Below, piece after piece: positions 9,179-18,370 of a stretch of 64,000 bases of DNA. The stretch is from the NCBI RefSeq assembly GCF_029946145.1, contig NZ_JAQSDY010000017.1, forward strand, positions 180,634-244,633, given 5' to 3'. The notes below the pieces were generated by a model, which was not told the origin of the DNA, did not search any database, and worked only from the letters and a program-made list of their open reading frames with translations. The translations under genes were made by a program, and so were the position numbers. This DNA comes from Brevundimonas sp. Lineage in GTDB: Bacteria > Pseudomonadota > Alphaproteobacteria > Caulobacterales > Caulobacteraceae. Numbering within the stretch: the first letter of the stretch is position 1; every line of letters begins with the position of its first letter.

Positions 9179-10198
9179 GTGACCGACATCACCGCCCGCA
9201 AGGACCAGCATCTGGACGTGATCCTGTCGGGCAGGGCGCGCCATGGCCTGGACAGCGGCCTGGCCGCCGTGCGCTTCGTCCATGAGGCGCTGCCCGATCT
9301 GGATCACGGCAAGATCGATCTGGGCGCTGACTTCCTCGGCCGGCGGCTGAAGGCGCCGCTGCTGATCAGCTCGATGACCGGGGGACCGGCGCGGGCCGAG
9401 GCGATCAACGCCCGGCTGGCCGAGGCGGCGCAGCAGCTGGGCATCGCCCTGGCCGTCGGTTCGCAGCGCGCGGCGCTGGAGAGCGGCGGGGCGCCGGGGC
9501 TGGACATGGCGCTGCGGCTCAGGGCGCCCGACACGCCGATCCTGGCCAATATCGGGGCGGCCCAGCTGACGCGCGGCTTTCGCGTCGATGAGGCGCGGCG
9601 GGTGCTGGACATGATCGCCGCCGACGCCCTGATCGTACATCTGAACCCGCTGCAGGAGGCCTGCCAGCCCGAGGGCGACCGCGACTGGTGGGGCGTCGGC
9701 GCGGCGCTGGAGGCCCTGGTGAAGGCGCTGGACGCCCCGGTGGTGGTCAAGGAGACCGGCGCGGGCATGTCGGCGGCGACGGCGAAACGGCTGCTGGGGA
9801 TGGGGGTGGCGGCGGTCGATGTGGCAGGGGCCGGGGGCTCGAACTGGGCCACGGTCGAGGGGGAGCGGTCGGCAGGCGAGGTCGACAAGGCCCATGCCGC
9901 CGCCTTCGCCGACTGGGGCATCCCCACCGCGCGGGCGATCGCCGAGGTCCGGGCGGCCTGTCCGAAGGCCACTATCATCGGTTCAGGCGGCGTGCGTGAC
10001 GGCGTGGATGCCGCCAAGGCCATCCGGCTGGGGGCCGACATGGTCGGTCAGGCGGCGGGGGTGCTGGCCGCCGCGACGGTCTCGACCGAGGCGGTAGTCG
10101 AGCATTTCCAGACCGTGATCCGCCAGATGCGCACCGTCTGCTTCTGCACCGGGTCGGCCAATCTGACGGCCCTGCGGAAGGCGCCGCTGCAGGACTAG
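9179..10198 (+). CDS. fni: Type II isopentenyl-diphosphate delta-isomerase (FMN-dependent)
   Basis: 339 residues with a GTG start at 9179 after GGAG-like purines. It interconverts IPP and DMAPP using FMN and NADPH. Type II signatures are [65 protein letters not shown] and [22 protein letters not shown]. Its position beside crtZ and the crt operon fits a role in supplying carotenoid precursors. It is unrelated in sequence to the type I (Nudix) isomerase. Confidence 0.95.
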   Translation: MTDITARKDQHLDVILSGRARHGLDSGLAAVRFVHEALPDLDHGKIDLGADFLGRRLKAPLLISSMTGGPARAEAINARLAEAAQQLGIALAVGSQRAALESGGAPGLDMALRLRAPDTPILANIGAAQLTRGFRVDEARRVLDMIAADALIVHLNPLQEACQPEGDRDWWGVGAALEALVKALDAPVVVKETGAGMSAATAKRLLGMGVAAVDVAGAGGSNWATVEGERSAGEVDKAHAAAFADWGIPTARAIAEVRAACPKATIIGSGGVRDGVDAAKAIRLGADMVGQAAGVLAAATVSTEAVVEHFQTVIRQMRTVCFCTGSANLTALRKAPLQD

Positions 10199-10493
10199 AA
10201 GGGGCGGGAGTCTCGTATGCGCCCCGAAAAATTGTGCGGAAAATTTCGGCCGCGGTCGGGCCGGCTGCCTGGCCTTCAAACCGGGCCTCCGAGGCGGCGC
10301 GGCGTGTCGTGCATGATGTCAAAGACCCAGGCCCTGCGGACGTTGGAGGACTACAACGCGGGGGTGCGTCAGAAGCGGACGCAGGGCGTCCGGACCGCTC
10401 GAATTCCGCTTTTCGAAGGGGCGAAAGTAGCGGAATCCGGGGGCGAGAGTAGCGGGTCGGGAGGGGCGAGAGTCTCGATGATGCGCCCTCCTG
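10199..10493. other. Intergenic stretch with four copies of a 16-bp motif and a hairpin
   Basis: Together with the palindromic element that follows, this makes 462 bp without a convincing gene between idi and hutH. Imperfect copies of a motif like GGGGCGAGAGTCTCG / GGGGCGAAAGTAGCGG start at 10201, 10418, 10440 and 10463. The first and last copies are both followed by T-R-ATGCGCCC. A hairpin at 10403-10436 pairs ATTCCGCT with AGCGGAAT. A short frame from ATG 10316 (MSKTQALRTLEDYNAGVRQK) has no stop of its own before hutH antisense, so it may be a gene remnant or nothing. Confidence 0.5.
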
Positions 10494-10650
10494 CTTTCGT
10501 CATCCTCCGGCAAGCCGCGTCTTCGCGGCGCAGACCGGGGGACCCAGCGGCGCCGAAGGCGACCTGTATAGCGGTGCTTCCGGCAGCTTCGCGCTCACGC
10601 GCGCCGCTGGGTCCCCCGGTCTCGCTACGCTCGCCGGAGGATGACGAAAG
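10494..10650. repeat. Palindromic intergenic repeat, family C
   Basis: An 18-bp outer arm (10494-10511) has a perfect inverted partner at 10633-10650, and a 21-bp inner arm (10533-10553) has a perfect partner at 10601-10621. Key words are CATCCTCCGGC outside and ACCGGGGGACCCAGC inside. The element ends 10 bp from the hutH stop codon and could fold into a large hairpin that ends hutH transcription. It is the only copy of this family in the window. Confidence 0.8.
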
Positions 10651-10660
10651 GAAGGGTGGG

Positions 10661-12190
10661 CTACGCCGACGGCAGGAGATCGCCCGCGAACGTCCGGTAG
10701 CGGCCCGCCCGGACGCCGTCCGTGGCGCGGGCGATGTCCGGCGCGAAATAGTGGTCCGAGCCGTAGGCGGCGGCGGCCTCGCGGACGATGGCCCAGACCT
10801 TTTCCAGATCGGGCGAGGTGGTCAGCGGGCGGTGGAACTCGATCCCCTGGGCGGCGGCCAGAAGTTCGATCCCGACCACGGCGGCGGTATTCTCGGCCAT
10901 GTCCAGCAGGCGGCGCGCGCCATGGGTGGCCATGGAGACGTGGTCCTCCTGATTGGCCGAGGTGGGCACGGTGTCGATGCTGCACGGGTGGGCGACCATC
11001 CGGTTCTCGGCGACGAGGGCGGCGGCCGTGACCTGGGCGATCATGAAGCCGGAGTTCAGGCCGCTCTCCCTGACGAGGAAGGCGGGCAGTTCACTCATCT
11101 TCGGATCGACGAGGATGGAGGTGCGGCGCTCGGAGATATTGCCGATCTCGCACAGGGCCATGGCGATCATATCGGCTGCGAAAGCAACAGGTTCAGCATG
11201 GAAATTCCCGCCGGAGATGACGTCGCCTTCCTCGATGAAGACCAGCGGATTGTCGGTGACGGCGTTGGCCTCGCATTCCAGCGTCGTGGCGGCGTTGCGC
11301 AGCACGTCCAGCACGGCGCCCATGACCTGGGGCTGACAGCGCAGGGAGTAGGGGTCCTGGACCTTGTGGCAGTGCTCGCGGTGGCTGTCGCGGATCGCCG
11401 AGCCGGCCATCAGGGCGCGCAGGCGGGCGGCGACGGCGACCTGGCCCGGCTGGCCGCGCAGGGCGTGGATGCGGGCGTCGAACGGGGCGTCCGAGCCCTT
11501 GAGCGCATCCACCGACAGGGCGCCGGCGGCGATGCCGGCGGCGAAGGCGGCCTCGGCCGCGAACAGGCCGGCGAGGGCGAGGGCGGTCGAGCACTGGGTG
11601 CCGTTGAGGAGGGCGAGGCCTTCCTTGGGGCCGAGCACGAGCGGCTTGAGGTCGACGCGTGCGAGGGCGTCTTCGGCGGACAGGGTCTCGCCGTTGTGCC
11701 GCGCCTCGCCGACGCCGATCAGGACGCACGACATATGGGCCAGGGGGGCGAGGTCGCCCGAGGCGCCGACCGAGCCCTTGGACGGAATGCAGGGCAGGAC
11801 GTCGGCGTTGACGAGGGCGATCAAGGCTTCGAGCGTCTTGCGTCGAATGCCCGAGGCGCCCTTCGACAGGCTGGCGATCTTCAGCACCATCAGCAGGCGG
11901 ACGACCCTGTCGTCCAGCAGGGGCCCGACGCCGCAGGCGTGGCTGAGGACGAGGTTCTTCTGCAGGGTCTCGAGGTCCTCGGTGGCGATGCTGGTGTTGG
12001 CCAGCAGGCCGAAGCCGGTGTTGACGCCATAGACGGTGCGACCCTCGGCCACGATGGCGGCGACCACGGCCGCGCCGCGCTCGACGGCGGTCCAGGCGGC
12101 GGGGGCGAGGGAGACGGTGGTCGGGGTGTCGAGGGTTTGCCGCAGCTGACTCAGGGTCAGCGGGCTGGAGCCGATTGTGATCTGGGTCAT
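10661..12190 (-). CDS. hutH: Histidine ammonia-lyase
   Basis: 509 residues. It deaminates histidine to trans-urocanate, the first step of histidine utilisation. The MIO prosthetic group arises from the Ala-Ser-Gly triad in [10 protein letters not shown] (A143-S144-G145). Other family blocks are [21 protein letters not shown]-like [32 protein letters not shown] and [14 protein letters not shown]. The ATG overlaps the stop of the upstream DUF559 gene (ATGA), so translation is coupled to that inserted gene. Confidence 0.97.
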   Translation of the reverse strand: MTQITIGSSPLTLSQLRQTLDTPTTVSLAPAAWTAVERGAAVVAAIVAEGRTVYGVNTGFGLLANTSIATEDLETLQKNLVLSHACGVGPLLDDRVVRLLMVLKIASLSKGASGIRRKTLEALIALVNADVLPCIPSKGSVGASGDLAPLAHMSCVLIGVGEARHNGETLSAEDALARVDLKPLVLGPKEGLALLNGTQCSTALALAGLFAAEAAFAAGIAAGALSVDALKGSDAPFDARIHALRGQPGQVAVAARLRALMAGSAIRDSHREHCHKVQDPYSLRCQPQVMGAVLDVLRNAATTLECEANAVTDNPLVFIEEGDVISGGNFHAEPVAFAADMIAMALCEIGNISERRTSILVDPKMSELPAFLVRESGLNSGFMIAQVTAAALVAENRMVAHPCSIDTVPTSANQEDHVSMATHGARRLLDMAENTAAVVGIELLAAAQGIEFHRPLTTSPDLEKVWAIVREAAAAYGSDHYFAPDIARATDGVRAGRYRTFAGDLLPSA

Positions 12191-12699
12191 GCTTTTTCTC
12201 CCTTCTCCCCTTGGGGGAGAAGGTGGGCGGCGGAGCCGCTCGGATGAGGGGGATGGTGAGGCGAGACTGGGTGGGTCGACGGTGAGGGCGGTTTGGCGGC
12301 GATATACCCCTCATCCGTCTCGCGCCGCGAGACACCTTCTCCCCCAAGGGGAGAAGGAAGATGCGCGTGCTGCCTTATGGCGTCGAGGACGAGGTTGGGA
12401 TTCGTCGTGAAGGCGTTGTTGCGGAAGCGCAGGACAGTGTAGCCGGCGAGGCGGATTCGTTCGTCCCGCGCGGCGTCTTCGGCTTCCCGGAGGTCATGGA
12501 CGCCGCCATCCAGTTCGATGACCAGCCGCAGATCAGGACAGAGAAAATCGACGACGAAGCCGGCGACAGGCGCTTGCCTGCGGAACTTCAGATCCTCGAA
12601 GCGACGGCCCCGCAGCATCTCCCAAAGAATGTCTTCAGCGCCGGTCATGTCCGAACGCAGGCGGCGCGCGCGGCGGGTCCGGTCCGGCGATTGATGCAT
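12187..12699 (-). CDS. DUF559 (Vsr/restriction-endonuclease-like fold) protein with repeat-encoded tail
   Basis: 170 residues from ATG 12699; an open frame upstream to 12768 is made of repeat DNA. The DUF559 core spans about residues 18-115: [43 protein letters not shown] (the 'D...ELDG' nuclease-like core) and GYTVLRFRN. The function of DUF559 is unproven; the fold resembles very-short-patch-repair endonucleases. The final ~55 residues (from [10 protein letters not shown] onward) are translated from palindromic element A1 and end exactly on the hutH start codon. Its place between hutU and hutH has no metabolic logic and suggests an insertion that arrived with repeats. Confidence 0.75.
   Translation of the reverse strand: MHQSPDRTRRARRLRSDMTGAEDILWEMLRGRRFEDLKFRRQAPVAGFVVDFLCPDLRLVIELDGGVHDLREAEDAARDERIRLAGYTVLRFRNNAFTTNPNLVLDAIRQHAHLPSPLGGEGVSRRETDEGYIAAKPPSPSTHPVSPHHPPHPSGSAAHLLPQGEKGEKA
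12201..12357. repeat. Palindromic repeat family A, copy A1 (inside DUF559 coding region)
   Basis: 25-bp perfect inverted arms at 12201-12225 and 12333-12357. The core words are CTTCTCCCC, GGGGGAGAAGGTG and CGGATGAGGGG. The middle is unrelated spacer. The element is read through in frame as the C-terminus of the DUF559 protein. Confidence 0.9.
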
Positions 12700-12708
12700 G
12701 GCGGGAAG

Positions 12709-12762
12709 CCCCCTCATCCGTCTCGCTTCGCGAGCCACCTTCTCCCGCAAGGGGAGAAGGGA
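12709..12762. repeat. Palindromic repeat family A, half copy A2
   Basis: A single arm of family A (CCCCTCATCCG ... CACCTTCTCCCGC ... GGGGAGAAGG) without its inverted partner. It lies between the hutU stop (12765) and the DUF559 start (12699). It carries its own small hairpin and may act as a processing or termination signal within the hut operon. Confidence 0.8.
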
Positions 12763-12764
12763 AG

Positions 12765-14435
12765 TCAAACGAGGCTCGGCAGGTTGAGGCCGTGTTCGCG
12801 GGCCGCTTCTTTCGCGATCTCATAGCCCGCGTCGGCATGGCGCATGACGCCGGTGGCGGGGTCGTTCCAGAGGACGCGTTCGAGACGTCTGGCGGCCTCG
12901 GGCGTGCCGTCAGCGACGATGACGACGCCGGAGTGCTGGGAGTACCCCATCCCCACCCCGCCGCCGTGGTGCAGCGATACCCAGCTGGCGCCCGAGGCCG
13001 TGTTCAGCAGGGCGTTCAGCAGGGGCCAGTCGGAGACGGCGTCTGACCCATCAATCATTGATTCCGTCTCCCGGTTCGGACTGGCGACCGAGCCGGAGTC
13101 GAGGTGGTCGCGGCCGATGACGATCGGGCCGCTGAGCTCGCCCGAAGCGACCATGTCGTTGAACATCAGGCCGGCGCGATGGCGGTCGCCGAGGCCGATC
13201 CAGCAGATGCGCGCGGGCAGACCCTGGAAGGCGATGCGCTCGCCGGCCATGTCGAGCCAGCGGTGCAGGCCGGCGTTGTCCGGGAACAGCTTTTTCATCG
13301 CCGCGTCGGTCTTGCGGATATCCTCGGGATCGCCGGTCAGGGCGGCCCAGCGGAACGGGCCAATGCCGCGGCAGAACAGCGGGCGGATGTAGGCGGGGAC
13401 GAAGCCGGGGAAGTCGAAGGCGTTCTTCACGCCGGCGTCGAAGGCGACCTGGCGGATGTTGTTGCCGTAGTCGGTGACGGGAATGCCGGCGGACTGGAAG
13501 TCCAGCATGGCCTGGACGTGGACGGCGCAGGAGGCCCGGGCCGCGGCCTCGACGGCGGCGGGGTCGGAGACGCGCCTGTCCTCCCATTCCGCCACGGTCC
13601 AGCCCTGCGGCAGGTAGCCGTTGACGAGGTCGTGGGCGCTGGTCTGGTCGGTGACCAGATCGGGCCGCACGCCGCGTTTGACCAGTTCAGGCAGAACATC
13701 AGCCGCATTGCCCAACAGGCCGACGGAGATGGCTTTTTTGCCTATCTTCGCCTGTTCGATCAGGGCAAGCGCTTCGTCCAGCGTCTCGGCCATGACGTCG
13801 AGGTAGCGGGTCTTGAGACGCATCTCGATCCGGCTGCGCTGGCATTCGACGGCGAGGCAGGAGGCGCCGGCCATGGTCGCGGCGAGGGGCTGGGCCCCGC
13901 CCATGCCGCCGAGGCCGGCGGTCAGGATCCAGCGGCCCGACCAGTCGCCGCCATAGTGCTGGCGTCCGGCCTCCATGAAGGTCTCGTACGTGCCCTGAAC
14001 GATGCCCTGGGTGCCGATGTAGATCCACGAGCCGGCCGTCATCTGGCCGTACATCATGAGGCCCTTGCGATCGAGTTCGTTGAAATGCTCCCAGGTCGCC
14101 CATTTGGGCACCAGGTTGGAGTTGGCGATCAGCACGCGCGGGGCGTCAGTGTGGGTGCGGAAGACGCCGACGGGCTTGCCCGACTGGACCAGCAGGGTCT
14201 GGTCGGCCTCGAGATTGCGCAGCTCGGTGACGATGCGGTCGAACGACGGCCAGTCGCGCGCGGCCTTGCCGATGCCGCCGTAGACGACGAGGTCCTCGGG
14301 CCGCTCGGCCACCTCGGGGTCGAGGTTGTTCATCAGCATGCGCAGGGCGGCCTCGGCGGCCCAGGTCTTCGCCGTCATCTCGAGGCCGCGCGGGCTGCGA
14401 ATGACGCGGGTGTTGGGGGTGGTGTGAGTCGTCAT
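12765..14435 (-). CDS. hutU: Urocanate hydratase
   Basis: 556 residues from ATG 14435; a longer frame to 14507 is repeat DNA. It converts urocanate to imidazolonepropionate using tightly bound NAD. Signatures are [19 protein letters not shown] near the N-terminus, [32 protein letters not shown], and [22 protein letters not shown]. Length and order match HutU. It is the promoter-proximal gene of the minus-strand hut operon. Confidence 0.97.
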   Translation of the reverse strand: MTTHTTPNTRVIRSPRGLEMTAKTWAAEAALRMLMNNLDPEVAERPEDLVVYGGIGKAARDWPSFDRIVTELRNLEADQTLLVQSGKPVGVFRTHTDAPRVLIANSNLVPKWATWEHFNELDRKGLMMYGQMTAGSWIYIGTQGIVQGTYETFMEAGRQHYGGDWSGRWILTAGLGGMGGAQPLAATMAGASCLAVECQRSRIEMRLKTRYLDVMAETLDEALALIEQAKIGKKAISVGLLGNAADVLPELVKRGVRPDLVTDQTSAHDLVNGYLPQGWTVAEWEDRRVSDPAAVEAAARASCAVHVQAMLDFQSAGIPVTDYGNNIRQVAFDAGVKNAFDFPGFVPAYIRPLFCRGIGPFRWAALTGDPEDIRKTDAAMKKLFPDNAGLHRWLDMAGERIAFQGLPARICWIGLGDRHRAGLMFNDMVASGELSGPIVIGRDHLDSGSVASPNRETESMIDGSDAVSDWPLLNALLNTASGASWVSLHHGGGVGMGYSQHSGVVIVADGTPEAARRLERVLWNDPATGVMRHADAGYEIAKEAAREHGLNLPSLV

Positions 14436-14448
14436 GGAGGGTTCATAG

Positions 14449-14612
14449 CCCCTTCTCCCCTTGCGGGAGAAGGTGGCCGAGCGCAGCGAGGTCGGATGAG
14501 GGGTCATACCGGTGGGGGCGCAGAGGAGCGTTCGACCGGACGTCCAGGCTGGTTCGACCCCTCATCCGTCAGCCCTGTGGGCTGCCACCTTCTCCCGCAA
14601 GGGGAGAAGGGG
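14449..14612. repeat. Palindromic repeat family A, copy A3 (fills hutU/hutG divergent region)
   Basis: 29-bp perfect inverted arms at 14449-14477 and 14584-14612. The whole divergent space between the hutU start (14435) and hutG start (14625) is 189 bp, of which this element takes 164. Promoters for both hut arms must therefore lie inside or overlap the element, or transcription must be of another kind. I see no obvious separate operator. Confidence 0.9.
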
Positions 14613-14624
14613 TTATGTGGATGG

Positions 14625-15512
14625 ATGACAGACTCAGAAGCCCTTCGCTGGACGAGCCTCGCAGATCTCGTCGGCTGCCACCCCGACGCTCCGGTCGCCC
14701 TGATCGGCGCCGGGCTGAACGAGCGGTCGCTGACGCCGGGCCGGTGCGATCTGGGGCCGAAGGCGTTCCGGGCGGTGTTGCCGCGGTTCTCGACCTATGA
14801 CGTGGAGACCGGGGGCGAGCTGTCGACGCGGGTGCATGACGCGGGCGACGTGGCCTTGAAGGGCGTATCGCCCGCCGACGCCTTCGCTCCTGTGCGGGAT
14901 GCTGCGGCGGCGCAGAGGTCGCGCGCCCTCACGGTTCTGATCGGCGGAAACAATGCGATCACCCGTCCGGGCGTCCATGCCCTGGGTCTCGGGAAGGCGG
15001 GCGTTCTGACGTTGGACGCCCATTTCGACCTGAGGGACACGGATCAGGGCCTGACCAACGGCAATCCGATCCAGGCGCTGCTGGAGGACGGGCTGGACGG
15101 ACGGCGGATCAGCCAGGTTGGGCTCGCGCCGTTCGCCAATACGCGCCGCGCGCATGACAAGGCGAAGGCGGCGGGAATCTCCGTGCGCACGGCCCGGGAA
15201 TGCCGGGATGAGGGTCTGGCGACGGTGGTCGGGCAGGAGCTGTGGCGGTTGTCGGAGGTGTGCGAGGTCATCTACGTCGATTTCGACATCGATGTGATCG
15301 ACCGAAGCCAGTGGCCGGCGTCGCCGGGGGCGCGGCCGGGCGGGGTTTCGGCGCAGGACTTCTTCGACGCGACGCGGGTCATCGGGGCGCATCCGAAGGT
15401 GCGGGCGGTGGACCTGACGGAATACGATCCGTCCCTGGAGGTCGGCGACCTTGGCTCGCTGACGGCGGGGCGGTGGTTCTGCGAACTGCTGGCGGGGTTC
15501 GAGGCGCGATGA
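14625..15512 (+). CDS. hutG: Formimidoylglutamase (arginase family)
   Basis: 295 residues from ATG 14625; the open frame further upstream is antisense to hutU. Arginase/ureohydrolase metal motifs are present: IGGNNAITRPG, LDAHFDLRDTD and YVDFDIDVIDR, which supply the Mn-binding His and Asp residues. With hutH, hutU and hutI around it, hydrolysis of N-formimidoyl-glutamate to glutamate and formamide is the likely reaction. The first metal motif reads GGNN where many relatives have GGDH or GGHN. Confidence 0.92.
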   Translation: MTDSEALRWTSLADLVGCHPDAPVALIGAGLNERSLTPGRCDLGPKAFRAVLPRFSTYDVETGGELSTRVHDAGDVALKGVSPADAFAPVRDAAAAQRSRALTVLIGGNNAITRPGVHALGLGKAGVLTLDAHFDLRDTDQGLTNGNPIQALLEDGLDGRRISQVGLAPFANTRRAHDKAKAAGISVRTARECRDEGLATVVGQELWRLSEVCEVIYVDFDIDVIDRSQWPASPGARPGGVSAQDFFDATRVIGAHPKVRAVDLTEYDPSLEVGDLGSLTAGRWFCELLAGFEAR

Positions 15513-15526
15513 CTTTTCCATCCGTG

Positions 15527-15649
15527 CATCCCGGCGAAAGCCGGGACCCAGTTCTTTGGGCGATCGGTGGCGGCCGGCTCAAGCGGCGCGACGTCCTTGA
15601 ACGCCGGCGTCACGCTGGACAGAACTGGGTCCCGGCTTTCGCCGGGATG
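15527..15649. repeat. Palindromic repeat family B, copy B1
   Basis: 29-bp perfect inverted arms at 15527-15555 and 15621-15649. The core word is CATCCCGGCGAAAGCCGGG, followed by ACCCAG. It occupies almost all of the hutG-hutI gap and ends 11 bp before the hutI ATG. A second copy of the same family lies in gspI near 58.6 kb. Confidence 0.9.
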
Positions 15650-15660
15650 AGCGGAAAACG

Positions 15661-16875
15661 ATGATCCGCGCGGACAGGCTCATCACCGACTGCCGGCTGG
15701 CGACCATGGTCGAGGGCGGCGAGGCCTATGGGGCGATCGAGGACGGGGCGATCCTGATCCGCGACGGGCGGATCGTCTGGGTCGGGGCGCGGGCGGACCT
15801 GCCGGCGCATGAGGCGGCGGAGACCGACCGGCTGGGCGGGCGCTGGGTCACGCCGGGACTGATCGACTGCCATACCCATCTGGTGTTCGGCGGCGACCGG
15901 TCGGGTGAATTCGAGCAGCGGCTGAACGGCGCCACCTATGAGGAGATCGCGCGGGCCGGGGGCGGCATCGTCTCGACCATGGCGGCGACGCGGGCGGCGT
16001 CGGAGGAGGCGCTGTATGCGAGCGCGCTGGACCGGCTGGCGGGGCTGAAGGCGACGGGGGTGACGACCGTCGAGATCAAGTCGGGATACGGGCTGGACCG
16101 CGAGACCGAGCTGAAGATGCTGCGCGTCGCGCGGCGGATCGGGCGCGAGGCGGGGGTGCGGGTGCGGACCAGCTATCTGGGCCTGCACGCGGTGCCGCCG
16201 GAACACCGCACGGACCGGGCCGCCTATGTCGATCTGGCCATCGACGACATCCTGCCGGCGGCGCATGCCGAGGGGCTGGTCGACGCGGTCGACGCCTATT
16301 GCGAGCCCATCGCCTTTTCGGCGGACGAGGTGGCGCGGTTGTTCGACAAGGCGCGGACGTTGGGTTTGCCGGTCAAGCTGCATGCGGACCAGCTGTCGGA
16401 CGGCGGCGGGGCGGCGCTGGCGGGGCGGTACGAGGCCCTGTCGGCGGACCATGTCGAGCACACCACCGAGACGGGGGTGCGGGCCATGGCCGAGGGCGGG
16501 GTGGTCGCGGTGCTGCTGCCGGGGGCCTGGCTGATGCTGCGCGAGACGACACTTCCGCCGATCGATCTGTTCCGCGCGCACGGGGTGGCCATGGCCGTGG
16601 CGACGGACTGCAATCCGGGCACCTCGCCGGTGACCTCGATGACGGCGGCGATCACCCTGGCCTGCGTGCAGTTCCGGCTGACGCCCGAAGAGGCGCTGGC
16701 GGGGGCGACGCGGCACGCGGCGAAGGCGCTGGGGCTGGGCGGCGAGATCGGGACGCTGGAGGCCGGCAGGGCGGCGGATCTGGCGGTGTGGGATATTACC
16801 CGCCCGGCCGAACTGGCCTACTGGCTGGGCAAGCCGCTGCTGGACCGGACGTATGTCTCGGGGGAGCGGCGATAG
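15661..16875 (+). CDS. hutI: Imidazolonepropionase
   Basis: 404 residues. This amidohydrolase-fold enzyme opens imidazolonepropionate to formimidoylglutamate. Signatures are [18 protein letters not shown] (HxH metal site), [43 protein letters not shown] and [10 protein letters not shown]. It follows hutG with a palindromic repeat between. With hutH and hutU it completes the pathway. Confidence 0.97.
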   Translation: MIRADRLITDCRLATMVEGGEAYGAIEDGAILIRDGRIVWVGARADLPAHEAAETDRLGGRWVTPGLIDCHTHLVFGGDRSGEFEQRLNGATYEEIARAGGGIVSTMAATRAASEEALYASALDRLAGLKATGVTTVEIKSGYGLDRETELKMLRVARRIGREAGVRVRTSYLGLHAVPPEHRTDRAAYVDLAIDDILPAAHAEGLVDAVDAYCEPIAFSADEVARLFDKARTLGLPVKLHADQLSDGGGAALAGRYEALSADHVEHTTETGVRAMAEGGVVAVLLPGAWLMLRETTLPPIDLFRAHGVAMAVATDCNPGTSPVTSMTAAITLACVQFRLTPEEALAGATRHAAKALGLGGEIGTLEAGRAADLAVWDITRPAELAYWLGKPLLDRTYVSGERR

Positions 16876-16911
16876 CGCCGAATCCCTGTACCCTTCGGGC
16901 AGGAGAGCGAC

Positions 16912-17022
16912 ATGAGCCGACGCCCGGACGCCATCGAATGCCTGCTGATCGCCGCCCTGGTCGCGACGACGCTGCTTATGGGCGTCGCCACGATCCTGCT
17001 GACAACGAGCCTGCAGGGCTAG
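16912..17022 (+). CDS. Small single-pass membrane protein (36 aa)
   Basis: ATG 16912 sits 6 bp after an AGGAGAG ribosome-binding site, 36 bp downstream of hutI. The 36-residue product has a charged start (MSRRPDAIE) followed by one hydrophobic stretch (CLLIAALVATTLLMGVATIL). It has no recognisable family. The good Shine-Dalgarno and clean membrane segment argue for a real small protein. Its last bases overlap the 3' end of the converging nitroreductase gene. Confidence 0.6.
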   Translation: MSRRPDAIECLLIAALVATTLLMGVATILLTTSLQG

Positions 17023-17636
17023 GGCCGGTACGTCACCTTGTCGGTCAGATCGGGCCGGGGCCGTTCCAGCGGCGCCTCCGCCAGCGTTCCGATATGGATG
17101 AAGCCCGCCACCCGCTCGCCGCCGCCGACGTCGAGGACGTCCAGCGCCTGGGGATCGTAGCTGTACCAGTCGGTGATCCAGCTGGCGGCGTAGCCGAGGG
17201 CGTTGGCGGCGTGTTCGAGGTTCATGCAGACGGCGCCGGCCGACATCTGCTGTTCCCACTCGGGGACCTTGGCGTTCGGGACCGGGGCGGACACGACCAT
17301 GAGGGTGACGGGCGCGGCGATCAGCTTGCCCAGGGTGGCGCGGGCCTGATCGGGCTGGGGCTGGAAGGCGGCCAGGGGAGTCAACGCCTCTGCGAGCGCG
17401 GCGCGGGTCCCGCGGCCCAGGACGACGAAACGCCACGGAAACAGCTTGCCGTGGTCCGGGCTGCGAGCGCCGAGGGTCAGGATTTCCTCGATCTCGGCGG
17501 CGGAGGGACCGGGACCGATCAGGGCCTGGGCCTGGGCCGAGCGGCGGGTCGCCAGCCTGAGACGCATTTCGTCCGAGGCGGTCGGGGCAGGCAGGGAATC
17601 GCCGAGGGCGAAGCGTGGCAGGGCGGGGCGTGTCAT
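17019..17636 (-). CDS. Nitroreductase family protein (YdjA-like)
   Basis: 205 residues from ATG 17636; starts at 17696 or 17567 are also possible. It is an FMN-dependent NAD(P)H oxidoreductase of the nitroreductase fold. The YdjA-type features are LATRRSAQ near the N-terminus (FMN phosphate contact), LGARSPDHGKLFPWRFVVLG, and VPEWEQQMSAGAVCMNLEHAANALGY. The substrate is unknown. It converges on the small ORF downstream of hutI and diverges from the Nudix gene. Confidence 0.88.
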   Translation of the reverse strand: MTRPALPRFALGDSLPAPTASDEMRLRLATRRSAQAQALIGPGPSAAEIEEILTLGARSPDHGKLFPWRFVVLGRGTRAALAEALTPLAAFQPQPDQARATLGKLIAAPVTLMVVSAPVPNAKVPEWEQQMSAGAVCMNLEHAANALGYAASWITDWYSYDPQALDVLDVGGGERVAGFIHIGTLAEAPLERPRPDLTDKVTYRP

Positions 17637-17719
17637 GCGGCTCACATGGCGTCGCCAGCGCGCGAGGTCAAACGGCGGGCGCCGTTGCGGGAGCAACGGT
17701 CCGCCGCCATACGCACGTC

Positions 17720-18370
17720 ATGACCGATTCCCGCGCCGCCTTCGACGCCGACCGCCCGCTGCCCGGCTGGGACGACGGAAGCGACCAGCCGCCGCCATGG
17801 ACCGACCATGGCTCCAGCGTCCTGTTCGAAAGCCCGTGGATGCGGCTGACGCGGCATGACGCGACGGCGCCGACCGGGTTCAAGGCGGACTATGCCGTCA
17901 TGCGGCCGCGCAATCTGTCGGTCGGGGTGCTGCCCGTGCACGAGGACGGGACGGTGACCCTGGTCGGGCAGCAGCGCTTCGCCCTGATGAACTGGTCGTG
18001 GGAGATGCCCGAAGGCGGCGCGCCGTTCGACGAGGACCCGATCGAGGGCGCGCGGCGCGAACTGATGGAGGAGGCCGGGCTGGAGGCGGCGACGTGGATC
18101 CCCGCCTACAAGGCCGAGATGAGCAACTCCGTCACCGACGAACGCGCCATGGCGTGGATCGCCTGGGGCCTGACGCCGGTTCCGGTCGCCCCCGATCCGA
18201 CCGAGATCATCCGCGTGGTCCGCGTGCCGTTCGGCGATCTGCTGCACGAGATCGGCACGGGGGCGATCCGGGATATGTTCACGCTGGCGACGGCGCTCAG
18301 GGCCTACCATATGGCGCGGGAAGGCGAACTGCCGCCCGAACTGGCGAAGGCCATGCTGGCGAGCGTATGA
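17720..18370 (+). CDS. Nudix hydrolase (ADP-ribose pyrophosphatase-like)
   Basis: 216 residues from ATG 17720. A complete Nudix box is present: GGAPFDED followed by REL-x-EEAGL, fitting G-x5-E-x7-RE-U-x-EE-x-G-U. The domain covers about residues 60-190, with a ~50-residue Pro-rich lead. Nudix proteins of this shape often cleave ADP-ribose or other nucleoside diphosphate derivatives; the exact substrate is not evident. Its stop overlaps the cysE start by 4 nt. Confidence 0.9.
   Translation: MTDSRAAFDADRPLPGWDDGSDQPPPWTDHGSSVLFESPWMRLTRHDATAPTGFKADYAVMRPRNLSVGVLPVHEDGTVTLVGQQRFALMNWSWEMPEGGAPFDEDPIEGARRELMEEAGLEAATWIPAYKAEMSNSVTDERAMAWIAWGLTPVPVAPDPTEIIRVVRVPFGDLLHEIGTGAIRDMFTLATALRAYHMAREGELPPELAKAMLASV

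Noticed and set aside
10217..12247. 676-codon open frame on the plus strand
   Set aside because: Mostly antisense to hutH and read through a palindromic repeat; only its first ~50 codons could be a remnant.
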